Notes: generated from the sequence alone by a model not told the origin. A stretch of 64,000 bases of DNA from Fictibacillus gelatini DSM 15865 (GCF_000430745.1 NZ_AUMP01000021.1:48776-112775), one strand, 5' to 3'; shown: positions 1-8,220, counted from the first letter of the stretch. A program made the numbers and translations.

Positions 1-88
1 TTAAAATCCAAAAAAATGAAAATTCCAGCTTTACACCATAACAAACAACCAATTCAACCGGTTGATAAAAAAATGACATCCACACTTT

Positions 89-120
89 AAGAAATACGCT
101 TTGTCGTATTTCTTTTTTTT
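89..120 (+). terminator. Rho-independent terminator of an upstream gene outside the window
   Basis: A 10-bp stem (AAGAAATACG pairing with CGTATTTCTT) is followed by a run of T. It closes a transcription unit that enters from the left, so the spore operon that follows needs its own promoter between here and position 208. Confidence 0.75.
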
Positions 121-142
121 ATTTCCAATTCTGGTTTTCGTT

Positions 143-176
143 TTGAAGGATGACAATTTCCGATCTTCATACACTA
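143..176 (+). promoter_or_regulatory. Possible forespore sigma-G-type promoter for the spoVA-like operon
   Basis: A TGAAGGA-like -35 element lies about 18 bases before CATACAC, which resembles the sigma-G -10 pattern (CATACTA). It sits between the upstream terminator and the first ORF. The spoVA operons are known sigma-G genes, which makes the reading plausible, but the match is loose and rests on inspection only. Confidence 0.3.
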
Positions 177-207
177 AATGTATTGAATATTTAAAGGAGG
201 TGATAAA

Positions 208-426
208 GTGAACAGATTAATCGGGATGGCATCCTTGTTTAACCGGCGAAATGGGCGGCTGTTGGACCCTGTTATGAGGAGGTTTGGCTACCGAAGAAAT
301 GGAAGAGGTGGCATTCTATTTTCTTCTCTTGCTTTAATCATTGGAATAGCTACAGCATTTTTCGGTATGCAAAAAGGCCGTAATCTGGCAGGTATCACGA
401 ATCTCGGTCAATTTCAGAAAAAATAA
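208..426 (+). CDS. Small basic membrane protein of unknown function, first gene of the spoVA-like operon
   Basis: This 72-residue protein starts at GTG, 7 bases after a strong AAAGGAGG site. The first half is arginine-rich (RRNGRLLDPVMRRFGYRRNGRG). The second half holds one hydrophobic stretch, about residues 36-54 (GGILFSSLALIIGIATAFFGM), so it is probably a single-pass inner membrane protein. I do not recognise the family. It reads in the same direction as the DUF1657 gene that follows 91 bp later, with no terminator between them, so co-expression in the developing spore is likely but inferred. Confidence 0.65.
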   Translation: MNRLIGMASLFNRRNGRLLDPVMRRFGYRRNGRGGILFSSLALIIGIATAFFGMQKGRNLAGITNLGQFQKK

Positions 427-517
427 AGTTTATGCCAAAAATTACAAACATATTTCCTGTACAAGAAAGACATTCTAATTCATGAATTTGAAAACATTTA
501 TTTAAGGAGGTCAAATC

Positions 518-721
518 ATGACAGTTATCAATAATTTAAAACAAACGATTTCCGGATTAAAAAGCGCTCAGGCAAGCTTAGAGGGATTTGCCCTTGATAC
601 TGATAACCAACAAGCGAAACAACTTTATAAAAATGCTGCCCAACAAGCTCAAACGATTATTGATACACTCTCTCCACGCTTGCAGCAAGTAGAACAAGAA
701 GAGCCTCAATATAAACAATAA
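518..721 (+). CDS. DUF1657 protein (spoVA2mob operon)
   Basis: This 67-residue helical protein of the DUF1657 family starts with MTVINNLKQTISGLKSAQASL and ends in the family-typical EEPQYKQ. A perfect TAAGGAGGTC site precedes the ATG. DUF1657 proteins are small, soluble and of unknown biochemical role, and they are found almost only in spore formers beside spoVA-type genes. Two further copies of the domain occur in this operon: the gene at 3170 and the C-terminus of 2Duf. The trio is characteristic of the operon described as spoVA2mob. Family assignment is firm, function is not. Confidence 0.9.
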   Translation: MTVINNLKQTISGLKSAQASLEGFALDTDNQQAKQLYKNAAQQAQTIIDTLSPRLQQVEQEEPQYKQ

Positions 722-794
722 TTACGAAATAGCGAAAAAAGGGTGATACATTATATCATCCTTTTTCATCACTACATAGAAACGGAATGATAGG

Positions 795-1241
795 ATGCGC
801 AAGAACTATTTATACACATTATTTTTCGTTTTTTCTTTGATTGGCGGGATATCCGGCTGTACGGATCAAAATAAGGAACAATTGAAAACATCCAATATTC
901 ATGTGAGCTCGACAAGCCAAAAACCATCAAATACTGCAAAAGAAGCCATTAAAAATATGGAAGAAGTACAGGCGGTAAAAGCGGTCAATTCTGATAAAGA
1001 AGTTTATGTCGCGGTGAAAGTTGACCATTTTGACCGGTTTCGTTTAAAGAAACTCTTAAAGACAATAAAAAGTAAAGTGCAAAAACAGGTGCGCGGGAAA
1101 GAAGTATACGTTAGTGCGGATAAAAAAATTTACATGTTGTTGTCGGATCTGGAAAATTTGATTCGAACGAAAAACCCTGGCGAAAAAACAATTGAATCGA
1201 AATTAAAAGTCATTAAATCGGAAATGAATTCAGATATTTAA
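795..1241 (+). CDS. YhcN/YlaJ-family spore lipoprotein
   Basis: This 148-residue protein has a lipoprotein signal peptide (residues 1-22, lipobox ISGC), so it should be anchored to the outer face of the forespore inner membrane. The rest has the YhcN/YlaJ pattern: an ...AKEAIKNMEEVQAVKAVNSDKEVYVAVKV... core followed by a second alpha-beta unit. YhcN/YlaJ lipoproteins are made in the forespore and influence germination and spore properties. The ribosome site before the ATG is weak (GATAGG), unlike the neighbouring genes. It is the second gene in the standard order of the spoVA2mob operon, just ahead of spoVAC. Confidence 0.88.
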   Translation: MRKNYLYTLFFVFSLIGGISGCTDQNKEQLKTSNIHVSSTSQKPSNTAKEAIKNMEEVQAVKAVNSDKEVYVAVKVDHFDRFRLKKLLKTIKSKVQKQVRGKEVYVSADKKIYMLLSDLENLIRTKNPGEKTIESKLKVIKSEMNSDI

Positions 1242-1260
1242 TAAGAAAAGGGGCATTCAA

Positions 1261-1740
1261 ATGGCAAACAAAAAAAATAAAAAGCTGACGCCGGTTCAAC
1301 AAGAATATCAAAAATTTCAAAGTGAACGAGAAGCGAAACGCCCTGTCTTTAAAAATTGCGTGAAAGCTTTTTTTGTAGGGGGATTCATCTGTCTGATCGG
1401 TCAATTCATCTCATCATTTTACATTTATTTCTTTGATTTTACTGAACGTTCAGCCGGAAATCCAACTGTTGCTACATTGATCTTTATTTCAATGCTGCTT
1501 ACAGGACTTGGCGTGTATGACCGAATCGGCCAGTTTGCTGGTGCAGGAAGCGCGGTACCTGTAACAGGATTCGGCAATTCCGTCGTTTCAGCATGCATCG
1601 AGCATCGAACAGAGGGATTTGTTCTCGGCGTCGGTGGAAACATGTTTAAATTGGCGGGATCGGTCATCTTGTTCGGGGTATTTTCAGCTTTTGTCATCGC
1701 AACGGTTAAAACAATTCTCATTCAATGGGGAGGCCTGTAA
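1261..1740 (+). CDS. spoVAC: Stage V sporulation protein AC, mobile-type paralogue
   Basis: This 159-residue integral membrane protein has about four membrane spans. It matches the SpoVAC family (LTPVQQEYQKFQSEREAKRP start, GAGSAVPVTGFGNSVVSA core). SpoVAC forms part of the channel that moves Ca-dipicolinic acid through the spore inner membrane, and in B. subtilis it acts as a mechanosensitive channel. The stop codon (TAA 1738-1740) directly abuts the ATG of spoVAD, showing tight translational coupling. Only AC, AD and AE of the seven-gene spoVA set are present, which is the composition of the spoVA2mob type and not of the essential chromosomal spoVA operon. Confidence 0.92.
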   Translation: MANKKNKKLTPVQQEYQKFQSEREAKRPVFKNCVKAFFVGGFICLIGQFISSFYIYFFDFTERSAGNPTVATLIFISMLLTGLGVYDRIGQFAGAGSAVPVTGFGNSVVSACIEHRTEGFVLGVGGNMFKLAGSVILFGVFSAFVIATVKTILIQWGGL

Positions 1741-2754
1741 ATGCTCAAAGGACATCGAACATGGGAATTTGAAAATAAGCCGGTTATCTTAGGCACGGCG
1801 GCGGTCGGAGGTCCATTTGAAGCACAGGGGAAAATAGCAGACGATTTTGATTTTCTTCATGCGGATTTATGGGCCGAACAAGATTCTTATGAAAAAGCGC
1901 AAACGGTGCTTTTTGAAGAATCTTGTAATAAAGCGATTGAAAAAGCAGGTGTAAGAAAAGAAGATATTCAATTTATTTTGGCAGGGGATTTAATCAATCA
2001 ATTAACTCCGTCTACATTCGCCTGCCGGACGCTTGGCATGCCCTACCTCGGTTTGTTTGGCGCCTGTTCTACTTCGATGGAAGGGCTTGCTTTAAGTGCC
2101 TTTTTAGTAAATGGAAAAGGGGCAAAGTATGTTTTGACGGGCTCATCAAGCCACAATGCTGCTAATGAAAAACAATTCCGCTACCCGACAGAATATGGCG
2201 GACAAAAGCCGCCAACCGCCCAATGGACGGTGACGGGTGCCGGGTCCGCGGTTGTAGCAAGCGTTGGCGAGGGACCGCAAATTACATCGGCAACGATTGG
2301 AAGAGTGGTTGATATGGGACTGACTGATCCGTTTAATATGGGGGGCGCGATGGCTCCGGCCGCTGTAGATACAATCGAGGCTCATCTGCGGGACCGGCAA
2401 ATTGATGCCTCTTATTATGACTTGATTGTGACGGGGGATCTTGGCCGTATCGGGTATACAGTGGCAAGAGATTTATTAGAGAAACACGGAGTATCATTGT
2501 CGGAACAGCATTTTCAAGATTGCGGCTTATTGATTTACAAAGATGATCAGCCTGTTCTTGCAGGTGGAAGCGGTTCAGGGTGTTCAGCCGTTGTCGTTTA
2601 CGGTCATTTGTTGAATCGAATGAAAAAGGGTGAATTTAAGAAAATGCTCGTTGTCGCAACAGGTGCATTGTTATCTCCTTTATCGTTTCAACAAAAAGAA
2701 TCGATTCCTTGTATCGCTCACGCCGTATCGATTGAGTATGGAGGTGGAAGTTAA
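1741..2754 (+). CDS. spoVAD: Stage V sporulation protein AD, mobile-type paralogue
   Basis: This 337-residue protein has the thiolase-like fold of SpoVAD, the subunit shown in B. subtilis to bind dipicolinic acid during uptake into and release from the spore. Visible family features are the N-terminal LKGHRTWEFENKPVILGTAAVGGPFEAQG, the GACSTSMEGLA segment at the position of the thiolase nucleophile, and the glycine-rich AGGSGSGCSAVVVYGHL near the C-terminus. The length is normal for the family. It abuts spoVAC on one side and spoVAE on the other with no spacer, so the three are made together. Confidence 0.93.
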   Translation: MLKGHRTWEFENKPVILGTAAVGGPFEAQGKIADDFDFLHADLWAEQDSYEKAQTVLFEESCNKAIEKAGVRKEDIQFILAGDLINQLTPSTFACRTLGMPYLGLFGACSTSMEGLALSAFLVNGKGAKYVLTGSSSHNAANEKQFRYPTEYGGQKPPTAQWTVTGAGSAVVASVGEGPQITSATIGRVVDMGLTDPFNMGGAMAPAAVDTIEAHLRDRQIDASYYDLIVTGDLGRIGYTVARDLLEKHGVSLSEQHFQDCGLLIYKDDQPVLAGGSGSGCSAVVVYGHLLNRMKKGEFKKMLVVATGALLSPLSFQQKESIPCIAHAVSIEYGGGS

Positions 2755-3108
2755 ATGGCCATCTTTTTTTGGGCTTTTATTATAGGGGGAATTATATGTG
2801 TCATCGGCCAAATTATGTTTGATGTGTTAAAGCTTACCCCCGCCCATACGATGTCAACACTTGTCGTCATTGGGGCGCTTCTTGATGGCTTTAATCTATA
2901 TGAACCGTTAATCGATTTTGCCGGAGCGGGCGCAACAGTCCCAATCACAAGCTTTGGAAATGCGCTCGTTCATGGGGCAATGGCTGAAGCACATCAACAC
3001 GGGTTGATCGGGGTGGTAACGGGCATGTTTAAGGTAACAAGCGCCGGTATATCGGCAGCTATCATTTTCGGCTTTATCGGAGCATTATTATTTAAGCCAA
3101 AAGGATAA
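2755..3108 (+). CDS. spoVAE: Stage V sporulation protein AE (AEb type)
   Basis: This 117-residue membrane protein has three to four hydrophobic helices and the SpoVAE hallmark [20 protein letters not shown], closely related in sequence to the core of SpoVAC. The ATG follows the spoVAD stop directly, and the ribosome site (GGAGGTGG) lies inside the end of spoVAD. SpoVAE works with SpoVAC and SpoVAD in Ca-dipicolinate movement across the spore membrane. Its size fits the short AEb form and not a fused AEa-AEb protein. Confidence 0.92.
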   Translation: MAIFFWAFIIGGIICVIGQIMFDVLKLTPAHTMSTLVVIGALLDGFNLYEPLIDFAGAGATVPITSFGNALVHGAMAEAHQHGLIGVVTGMFKVTSAGISAAIIFGFIGALLFKPKG

Positions 3109-3169
3109 AAAAGCGCTTGCGGCCGGGAAATATGACGGCAACAATGCAAAAATAAAGGAGTATTCAACT

Positions 3170-3376
3170 ATGACAGTTGCTTCTAGCGTCAAACAATGTC
3201 TTGCAACGTTAAAAGGAATAGAGGCCGGATTTAGTGAATTTGCGCTGAAATCGCAAAGCAATGATGCAAAACGGATTTTTCATGATTGCATGATGGAAAC
3301 AAGAGGCATCATTGCGGATCTTGAAAAGCGAATCGGGCAATTAGAACTTGAAGAACCACAGTATAAAGGATTTTAA
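3170..3376 (+). CDS. DUF1657 protein, second copy
   Basis: This 68-residue DUF1657 protein (MTVASSVKQCLATLKGIEAGFSEFALKSQSND...) ends in EEPQYKGF, like the copy at 518. AAAGGAG precedes the ATG. It sits between spoVAE and the DUF421-DUF1657 gene, the standard position in the spoVA2mob operon. The biochemical role of the domain is unknown. Confidence 0.9.
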   Translation: MTVASSVKQCLATLKGIEAGFSEFALKSQSNDAKRIFHDCMMETRGIIADLEKRIGQLELEEPQYKGF

Positions 3377-3404
3377 CGGATTTCTCTTAAAGGGGGGAAG
3401 GTCA

Positions 3405-4283
3405 GTGACAGATATTCCAAATTTACCAGGCTGGTTAGATATTTGCGTCCGTTCAATCGCCTTTTTAGTTGCATTGTTTTTATTGACAAAATGGTTAGGA
3501 AAAAAACAAATTGCTCAGCTTTCTTTTTTCGAATATATTACGGGAATTACAATTGGGAGTATTGCGGCTGAAGTGTCAACAGGGTTAGAAAGCAATTTCG
3601 TTCACGGTTTTATCAGCTTGATCGTTTGGACGGTTATCCCATTTTTGATCAGTTACATTTCAGTGAAAAATAAACGCCTCCGCAATTTTATTGAAGGCAA
3701 GGCGACCGTGTTTATTAAAGATGGAAAAGTGCTTGAAGATAATTTAAAGCGAGAACGTTATACGGTTGATGAATTGCTTGAACAACTAAGGAAAAAAGAT
3801 GTATACAAGCTTGCAGATGTTGAATTTGCCGTCCTTGAACCGACAGGCGACTTAAATGTCTTACTAAAAAGGGAAAAGCAACCGCTTACCCCAAAGGATC
3901 TACTTTTGAAAGTCGCTCCGGAAAAAGAGACGCAAACGATTATAATGGATGGGAAATTGTTGGATGAACCACTTGCAAATAGCGGATTTAACCGCGCCTG
4001 GCTCCAAAAAGAGCTGGATAAACTTGGGGTCTCGCTTGAAAATGTGTTTATCGGACAAGTTGATTCATACGGAGGTTTAACCGTCGATCTGTACGATGAT
4101 AAGCTCAGCGTCCCTTCTCCGCAAGAAAAACCGATGCTTCTTGCCAATATCAAAAAGTGCCAGGCGGATCTTGAAAGCTTTGCCTTGCAAACGGAATCAA
4201 AAGAAGCGCAGGCAATGTATATTAAAAATGCAAAACGGCTAGAAGAAATCATCGATAAAGCGAAGCATCTTCTTCAAGGTTAA
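3405..4283 (+). CDS. 2Duf: DUF421-DUF1657 fusion membrane protein linked to spore heat resistance
   Basis: The 292-residue protein is read from GTG 3405, which has an AAGGGGGGAAG ribosome site; a longer frame opens at 3348 inside the previous gene. Residues 1-90 hold three membrane helices and the YetF/DUF421 motif LTKWLGKKQIAQLSFFEYIT. The soluble DUF421 part follows (GKATVFIKDGKVL, IIMDGKLLDE). A DUF1657 domain forms about the last 65 residues. From published work on spoVA2mob strains, the 2Duf protein is the main contributor to raised wet-heat and pressure resistance, apparently by changing the spore inner membrane. A strong terminator follows, so this gene closes the operon. Confidence 0.9.
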   Translation: MTDIPNLPGWLDICVRSIAFLVALFLLTKWLGKKQIAQLSFFEYITGITIGSIAAEVSTGLESNFVHGFISLIVWTVIPFLISYISVKNKRLRNFIEGKATVFIKDGKVLEDNLKRERYTVDELLEQLRKKDVYKLADVEFAVLEPTGDLNVLLKREKQPLTPKDLLLKVAPEKETQTIIMDGKLLDEPLANSGFNRAWLQKELDKLGVSLENVFIGQVDSYGGLTVDLYDDKLSVPSPQEKPMLLANIKKCQADLESFALQTESKEAQAMYIKNAKRLEEIIDKAKHLLQG

Positions 4284-4317
4284 GAGCTAAAAGTCATTGA
4301 ACTTTTAGCTCTTTTTT
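4283..4317 (+). terminator. Terminator of the spoVA-like operon
   Basis: A 12-bp perfect stem (AGAGCTAAAAGT with ACTTTTAGCTCT) is followed by T6. Confidence 0.88.
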
Positions 4318-4325
4318 AAAGCGTT

Positions 4326-4362
4326 TTCAAACATAAGTTTATATGATAAACTTATGTTTGAA
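4326..4362 (+). promoter_or_regulatory. Perfect 16-bp-arm palindrome before psuK, candidate operator
   Basis: TTCAAACATAAGTTTA and its exact reverse complement are separated by TATGA. The loop and the first base of the right arm form a TATGAT -10-like hexamer, and the right arm runs into the psuK ribosome site. There is no T-run, so it is not a terminator. PsuK carries its own N-terminal DNA-binding domain, which makes autoregulation through this site an attractive inference. Confidence 0.55.
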
Positions 4363-4380
4363 GGAGGGAGGGGGGAAGTT

Positions 4381-5475
4381 ATGGATAAAGAAAAACAAAT
4401 TTTAGAATATATTCGTTTAAATCCGTTTATATCTCAGCAAGAACTTTCTGAAAAAGTAGGTTTGTCGAGGCCGGCCGTAGCCAATTATATTGCGAGTTTA
4501 ATGAGGAAGGGGGAAATTAAAGGCCGTGCTTACATTCTCCGGGAAGAGTCTATGATCTTATGTATTGGTGGGGCAAATATTGACCGAAAAGCTCGCACAA
4601 AGCAAAACGTTAGATTGCATTCTTCTAATCCAGTTGTTATGTCTGAGTCATATGGCGGGGTCGCAAGAAACATTGCTGAAAATTTGCAAAAGCTCGGGAT
4701 GGAGACAGCCATTCTAACTTGTGTCGGTGATGATAAAGAAGGAAAATCTCTTCTTGAACATACGAATAATCAAGGAATCGATATAAGCCAGGTTTGGACT
4801 TTTCCAACGGAGCGGACCGGAACGTATACGGCCTTGCTTAATATCGATGGTGAAATGGTCGTTTCATTAGCAGACATGGAGATTTACGATAAACTGACAC
4901 CTTTACTGTTGGAGGAGAAATGGTCGTATATTGCGTCAAGCAATGCTGTCTTTTTAGATACCAATATCCCGGCTGATAGCATTGAATTCTTATTGAAACG
5001 TTGCTATGAAATAAATTTACCAGTTTTCATCGATCCGGTTTCTTCCACAAAAACAAGTAAACTTCCAAAACGTTTAGATGGGGTTAAGGCGATTCTTCCA
5101 AATCGGGAAGAAGCCGAAGAGCTCACTGGAATAAAGATTTTATCCATATCTGATTGCAAAGAGGCAAGTCAGGCTATTTTAAAGCTCGGTGTTGAAAGCG
5201 TTATCATTACACTCGGTGAAGAAGGTGTTTATTACGCTTCACAAGATGATACAGGACATTTGTTACCTTATGAAGTAGATATTGTTGATGTGACGGGGGC
5301 AGGTGACGCATTTGCTTCAGGTGTCATTTACGGCATGATGAATGGGAAGCCACTCGCCCTTTCATGCCAGTTTGGGCTCGCTGCGTCAGCATTGACGTTA
5401 ATGACGGAGCATTCTGTTTCCCCATTATTATTGCCTGAAAAAATTTTGAAATTTGTAAAGGAGATTCCATTATGA
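4381..5475 (+). CDS. psuK: Pseudouridine kinase, PfkB family, with N-terminal helix-turn-helix
   Basis: This protein of about 364 residues is read from ATG 4381 behind AAGGAGGGAGGGGGG. Residues 1-55 form a winged helix-turn-helix ([34 protein letters not shown]). The rest is a PfkB/ribokinase domain, with a sugar-binding N-terminal part ([24 protein letters not shown]) and the C-terminal catalytic signature [13 protein letters not shown], where Asp is the base. It should phosphorylate pseudouridine to pseudouridine 5'-phosphate. The 4-bp overlap (ATGA) with psuG, whose enzyme splits that product, supports this over another sugar kinase role. Confidence 0.88.
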   Translation: MDKEKQILEYIRLNPFISQQELSEKVGLSRPAVANYIASLMRKGEIKGRAYILREESMILCIGGANIDRKARTKQNVRLHSSNPVVMSESYGGVARNIAENLQKLGMETAILTCVGDDKEGKSLLEHTNNQGIDISQVWTFPTERTGTYTALLNIDGEMVVSLADMEIYDKLTPLLLEEKWSYIASSNAVFLDTNIPADSIEFLLKRCYEINLPVFIDPVSSTKTSKLPKRLDGVKAILPNREEAEELTGIKILSISDCKEASQAILKLGVESVIITLGEEGVYYASQDDTGHLLPYEVDIVDVTGAGDAFASGVIYGMMNGKPLALSCQFGLAASALTLMTEHSVSPLLLPEKILKFVKEIPL

Positions 5476-6401
5476 AACTATTTTTATCCTATTCAGAAGA
5501 AGTCCAACAGGCGAAAGAAAAGAAGCTTCCAATTGTTGCTTTAGAGTCAACGATTATTTCGCACGGAATGCCCTACCCGGAAAACCTCGAAATGGCAAAA
5601 CAAGTGGAAACCATTATTCGCGAACACGGTGCAGTGCCGGCGACCATTGGGATAATGAATGGAAAAGTGAAAATAGGTCTTAATGAGAAAGAACTTGAAG
5701 AATTTGCAACAAGCAAAGAAGTTGAAAAAGTTAGCCGCCGTGATTTTCCCTATATCCTTTCCACAAAGAAAATTGGTGCGACAACGGTTGCGGGAACGAT
5801 GATTGCCGCAAAACTGGCAGGCATTCACACGTTTGCGACCGGCGGCATTGGCGGCGTTCATCGGGAAGGAGAAAAATCATGGGACGTCTCCGCGGATTTA
5901 ACCGAACTGGCACAAACGAATGTGGCTGTCATTTGCGCGGGAGCGAAATCAATTTTAGACATAGGCAGAACTTTGGAATACCTCGAGACACATGGTGTCC
6001 CGGTTGTAGGATACAAGTGTGATGCCTTCCCTTCGTTTTATTCACGTGAAAGCGATTACCAGGTCGATTACCGTTTAGATACAGCAGAAAGTGTAGCCGA
6101 ATTAATGGATGCCAAATGGAAGCTCGGTTTAGATGGGGGCCTTGTAGTCGCCAACCCTGTACCGGAAAAAGACGCGCTTCGCTATAACGAAATTGAAGAG
6201 GTGATCGGGAAGGCTTTGAAAGAAGCGCAGGATAGCGGCATTACAGGAAAAAAAGTAACGCCATTCTTGCTGGCTAAAATTAAAGAATTAACGGGTGGAA
6301 AAAGCTTAGAAACGAATATTGCACTCGTGAAACATAATGCTGAAGTAGCTGCAAAAATTGCCGTAGCCTTTAATCGCTTGCAACATCAACACCTGGACTA
6401 A
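5472..6401 (+). CDS. psuG: Pseudouridine-5'-phosphate glycosidase
   Basis: This 309-residue enzyme of the PsuG/IndA family reversibly splits pseudouridine 5'-phosphate into uracil and ribose 5-phosphate, and so recycles modified RNA nucleosides. Family motifs are [20 protein letters not shown] near the N-terminus, [24 protein letters not shown] in the centre with the catalytic lysine region before it, and the VANPVP segment. The length is typical. It is translationally coupled to psuK. A uracil or pseudouridine transporter is not seen next to it. Confidence 0.93.
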   Translation: MKLFLSYSEEVQQAKEKKLPIVALESTIISHGMPYPENLEMAKQVETIIREHGAVPATIGIMNGKVKIGLNEKELEEFATSKEVEKVSRRDFPYILSTKKIGATTVAGTMIAAKLAGIHTFATGGIGGVHREGEKSWDVSADLTELAQTNVAVICAGAKSILDIGRTLEYLETHGVPVVGYKCDAFPSFYSRESDYQVDYRLDTAESVAELMDAKWKLGLDGGLVVANPVPEKDALRYNEIEEVIGKALKEAQDSGITGKKVTPFLLAKIKELTGGKSLETNIALVKHNAEVAAKIAVAFNRLQHQHLD

Positions 6402-6419
6402 ATCCAGGTGTTATGTTGA
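6381..6419. terminator. Long hairpin between convergent psuG and the GerPC-like gene
   Basis: AACACCTGGA pairs with TCCAGGTGTT, and CAACAT pairs with ATGTTG after a single bulged base, giving a 16-bp stem that contains the psuG stop. There is no clear T-run, so termination is inferred from its position between convergent genes. Confidence 0.6.
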
Positions 6420-6794
6420 ATTTCGTGGTTTAATTGAATAGCTTGGCCCTTCTCCTTTTTTGTGTGTCTCTTCTTTTTTATTCGCCTTTTCCTCTCTTTT
6501 CTCGGCTAATTTAAGCCCCTTGTCACTTGGAATCGGCATCCCTTCGCCGTAATTGGCGCCAATATTCAGTTTACCGGAGAGTTCTTTTATCCCCAGCGCG
6601 CCAAAATTATTGTTCAATTCATATTTATCAATACAGATCTTTTCAATATTCAGTTTTTCAATAACGATTGGAGATGGCTTTTCTATCTCTTTTATTTCTT
6701 GTAATTGCATTTCGAGCCATTGAATCTTTTTATTTAATTCTTTTACATTCGAATCATTTTTTATTAACCGGTTGAGTACTCTTTTAAAAAGCAT
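6411..6794 (-). CDS. GerPC-like spore protein
   Basis: This protein of about 127 residues is read from ATG 6794; GTG 6806 is an alternative. It has an N-terminal coiled-coil segment (NVKELNKKIQWLEMQLQEIKEIEKP). The following VIEKLNIEKICIDKYELNN...ALGIKELSGKLNIGANYGEG matches the conserved strand-rich core of GerPC. The tail is charged (KREEKANKKEETHKK). GerP proteins sit in the spore coat and help nutrient germinants reach their receptors. It is shorter than the roughly 200-residue GerPC of a full gerPABCDEF operon, so it is a satellite paralogue. It diverges from a GerPA/PF-like gene. Confidence 0.65.
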   Translation of the reverse strand: MLFKRVLNRLIKNDSNVKELNKKIQWLEMQLQEIKEIEKPSPIVIEKLNIEKICIDKYELNNNFGALGIKELSGKLNIGANYGEGMPIPSDKGLKLAEKREEKANKKEETHKKGEGPSYSIKPRNST

Positions 6795-6912
6795 AAGGAT
6801 CCCCACATTTCATTTCCGATTCATAGCTCCTACTTTCATTCATATGTACAAGTTAACTTTCTAGAAGTAAGAAGTGGAAGGCGGGCAAGGGAAAGGGGAG
6901 GAGGTGAGACAG

Positions 6913-7146
6913 GTGAAATTTCGATCTACAGAGGCGAACATATCATACATTAAAATTAATTCTCTTGGCCAGCACTGCAAGTTTTCCGTTGGCCAAACAG
7001 CTGCAACCGGCATTCATCAAACGAATAAAAAAACAGAAGGGTTCGGTGAACAAAATGCTGATTGTGTTCGGGTGCATATCCCCATTTCATTTGTAGACGA
7101 CAGCGATATTTTCGATTGCATTAATCGAAAAAGATCACATCGCTAG
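6913..7146 (+). CDS. GerPA/GerPF-family spore germination protein
   Basis: This 77-residue protein is read from GTG 6913 behind GGAGGAGGTGAG; an upstream start at 6874 would place the ribosome site inside the gene. The pattern of a hydrophobic strand (ISYIKINSLG), VGQ, then KKTEGFGEQNAD and a final VDDSDIFD is shared with the genes at 7687 and 7982 and fits the GerPA/GerPF family. This copy is unusual in carrying three cysteines. It is probably a coat protein acting in germinant permeability, inferred from family only. It ends where the Hsp20 gene on the other strand ends. Confidence 0.65.
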   Translation: MKFRSTEANISYIKINSLGQHCKFSVGQTAATGIHQTNKKTEGFGEQNADCVRVHIPISFVDDSDIFDCINRKRSHR

Positions 7147-7607
7147 TCGATCCGTATTTGTTTATGGGATGTATGGGCCCGCAAGATGCGAACTTCAAGC
7201 ACGCCATTTTGAAATTTCGCTGCAGTCCGCGCTTCATTCACCGTTTCAGGGAGCTGTATAATCCGCTCAAACGAACCTTTTAATCGTTCAGACTGAATAG
7301 AGGTAATATCTTGATAAGGTGTTCGGGCAAATCCTTTAATCATTAATTGGTCGCCGGAAAGAGAAAGTTGGACATCACTTTTATTAAGCCCGGGCAAATC
7401 AATGACGACAATTAACTCGCGATGACTTTTATAAATGTCCACCCTTGGCAATTCGACAGGTGCATTATTTCCTCCTTGAAACCCGGGGATGTTTGCCAAT
7501 TCGTTCATTTTCCTTGATTGGTCTTTATCGAATATGCCGTTCCAAAAATCCATTCCCTGAAACTTTTGCGCGATTTCCAGCCATTGCTTCAATTTGTCTA
7601 CGTCCAT
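7143..7607 (-). CDS. Small heat-shock protein, Hsp20/alpha-crystallin family (spore-coat CotP/CotM-like context)
   Basis: This protein of about 154 residues is read from ATG 7607 behind GGAGGTG. The alpha-crystallin domain covers about residues 50-150: LPRVDIYKSHRELIVVIDLPGLNKSDVQLSLSGDQLMIKG, then GSFERIIQLPETVNEARTAAKFQNGVLEVRI, the hallmark with the NGVLEV strand. Hsp20 proteins hold unfolding proteins in ATP-independent assemblies, and Bacillus has several that are spore coat components. It lies between three GerP-like genes, on the opposite strand, so a spore role is more likely than a general heat-shock role. That is inferred from context. Confidence 0.85.
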   Translation of the reverse strand: MDVDKLKQWLEIAQKFQGMDFWNGIFDKDQSRKMNELANIPGFQGGNNAPVELPRVDIYKSHRELIVVIDLPGLNKSDVQLSLSGDQLMIKGFARTPYQDITSIQSERLKGSFERIIQLPETVNEARTAAKFQNGVLEVRILRAHTSHKQIRID

Positions 7608-7686
7608 TAACAATCACCTCCAGATCGATTAGGGAACATATTCATGGGGAGTGAACATATATTGTAAGGGAAAAGGGGGGATAATA

Positions 7687-7956
7687 GTGAGTTCACCTTC
7701 TATAGTCATAAATATTTTTCTTTTTAAAATTAATTCCTTTGAAAATGCTTCAGCAGTAAATATCGGGGAGAATTATTTAGCTGACTGGAGCAACTCGGAT
7801 AAGAAAACGCAAGGGTTTGGCCAAAATTTTGGAGATGAAGGAGATTTTATAGCGACCCGAAGCTATGTAGATGATCGGGACGCGATAGATAATCCAGTTT
7901 TCCAGACATCTAAACCAGTTACTATCGATCCTCCTTTTAAAACGGCTTCATCTTAG
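7687..7956 (+). CDS. GerPF-like spore germination protein
   Basis: This protein of about 89 residues starts at GTG 7687, six bases after AAAGGGGGG. It has the same layout as its neighbours: a hydrophobic strand (VINIFLFKINSFENASAVNIGE), SDKKTQGFGQNFGD, and a final YVDDRDAIDNP. It is a member of the GerPA/GerPF family by pattern. Only 25 bp separate it from the next copy, so the two are probably co-transcribed. Confidence 0.65.
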   Translation: MSSPSIVINIFLFKINSFENASAVNIGENYLADWSNSDKKTQGFGQNFGDEGDFIATRSYVDDRDAIDNPVFQTSKPVTIDPPFKTASS

Positions 7957-7981
7957 ACTCTGTTAAGAGAGGGGTACAACA

Positions 7982-8215
7982 ATGAATTTTGCGCCAATGG
8001 TTGTCAATATACTCGGGTTCAAAGTGAATACGATGGACCGATCGGCCACGCTAAGCTTAGGGCCGATTCAGCAAGTTGATTTTTATCAATCCAATAAACG
8101 AAATCAAGGATTCGGCGAACAAAACGGCGACTTAGACGTTTATAATTTCCCGATAAATAATGTAGCGGACATGGATGTGCTTGATAATCCTTCTTCAAAA
8201 GGCAGCCTAGTTTAA
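7982..8215 (+). CDS. GerPF-like spore germination protein
   Basis: This 77-residue protein starts at ATG behind GAGGGG. The conserved sequence of elements is VVNILGFKVNTMDRSATLSLGP, then SNKRNQGFGEQNGD, then NVADMDVLDNP, so it is clearly a tandem paralogue of the gene at 7687. The GerPA/GerPF family is a spore coat family needed for rapid germinant access. A terminator follows immediately. Confidence 0.68.
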   Translation: MNFAPMVVNILGFKVNTMDRSATLSLGPIQQVDFYQSNKRNQGFGEQNGDLDVYNFPINNVADMDVLDNPSSKGSLV

Positions 8216-8220
8216 AAAAA

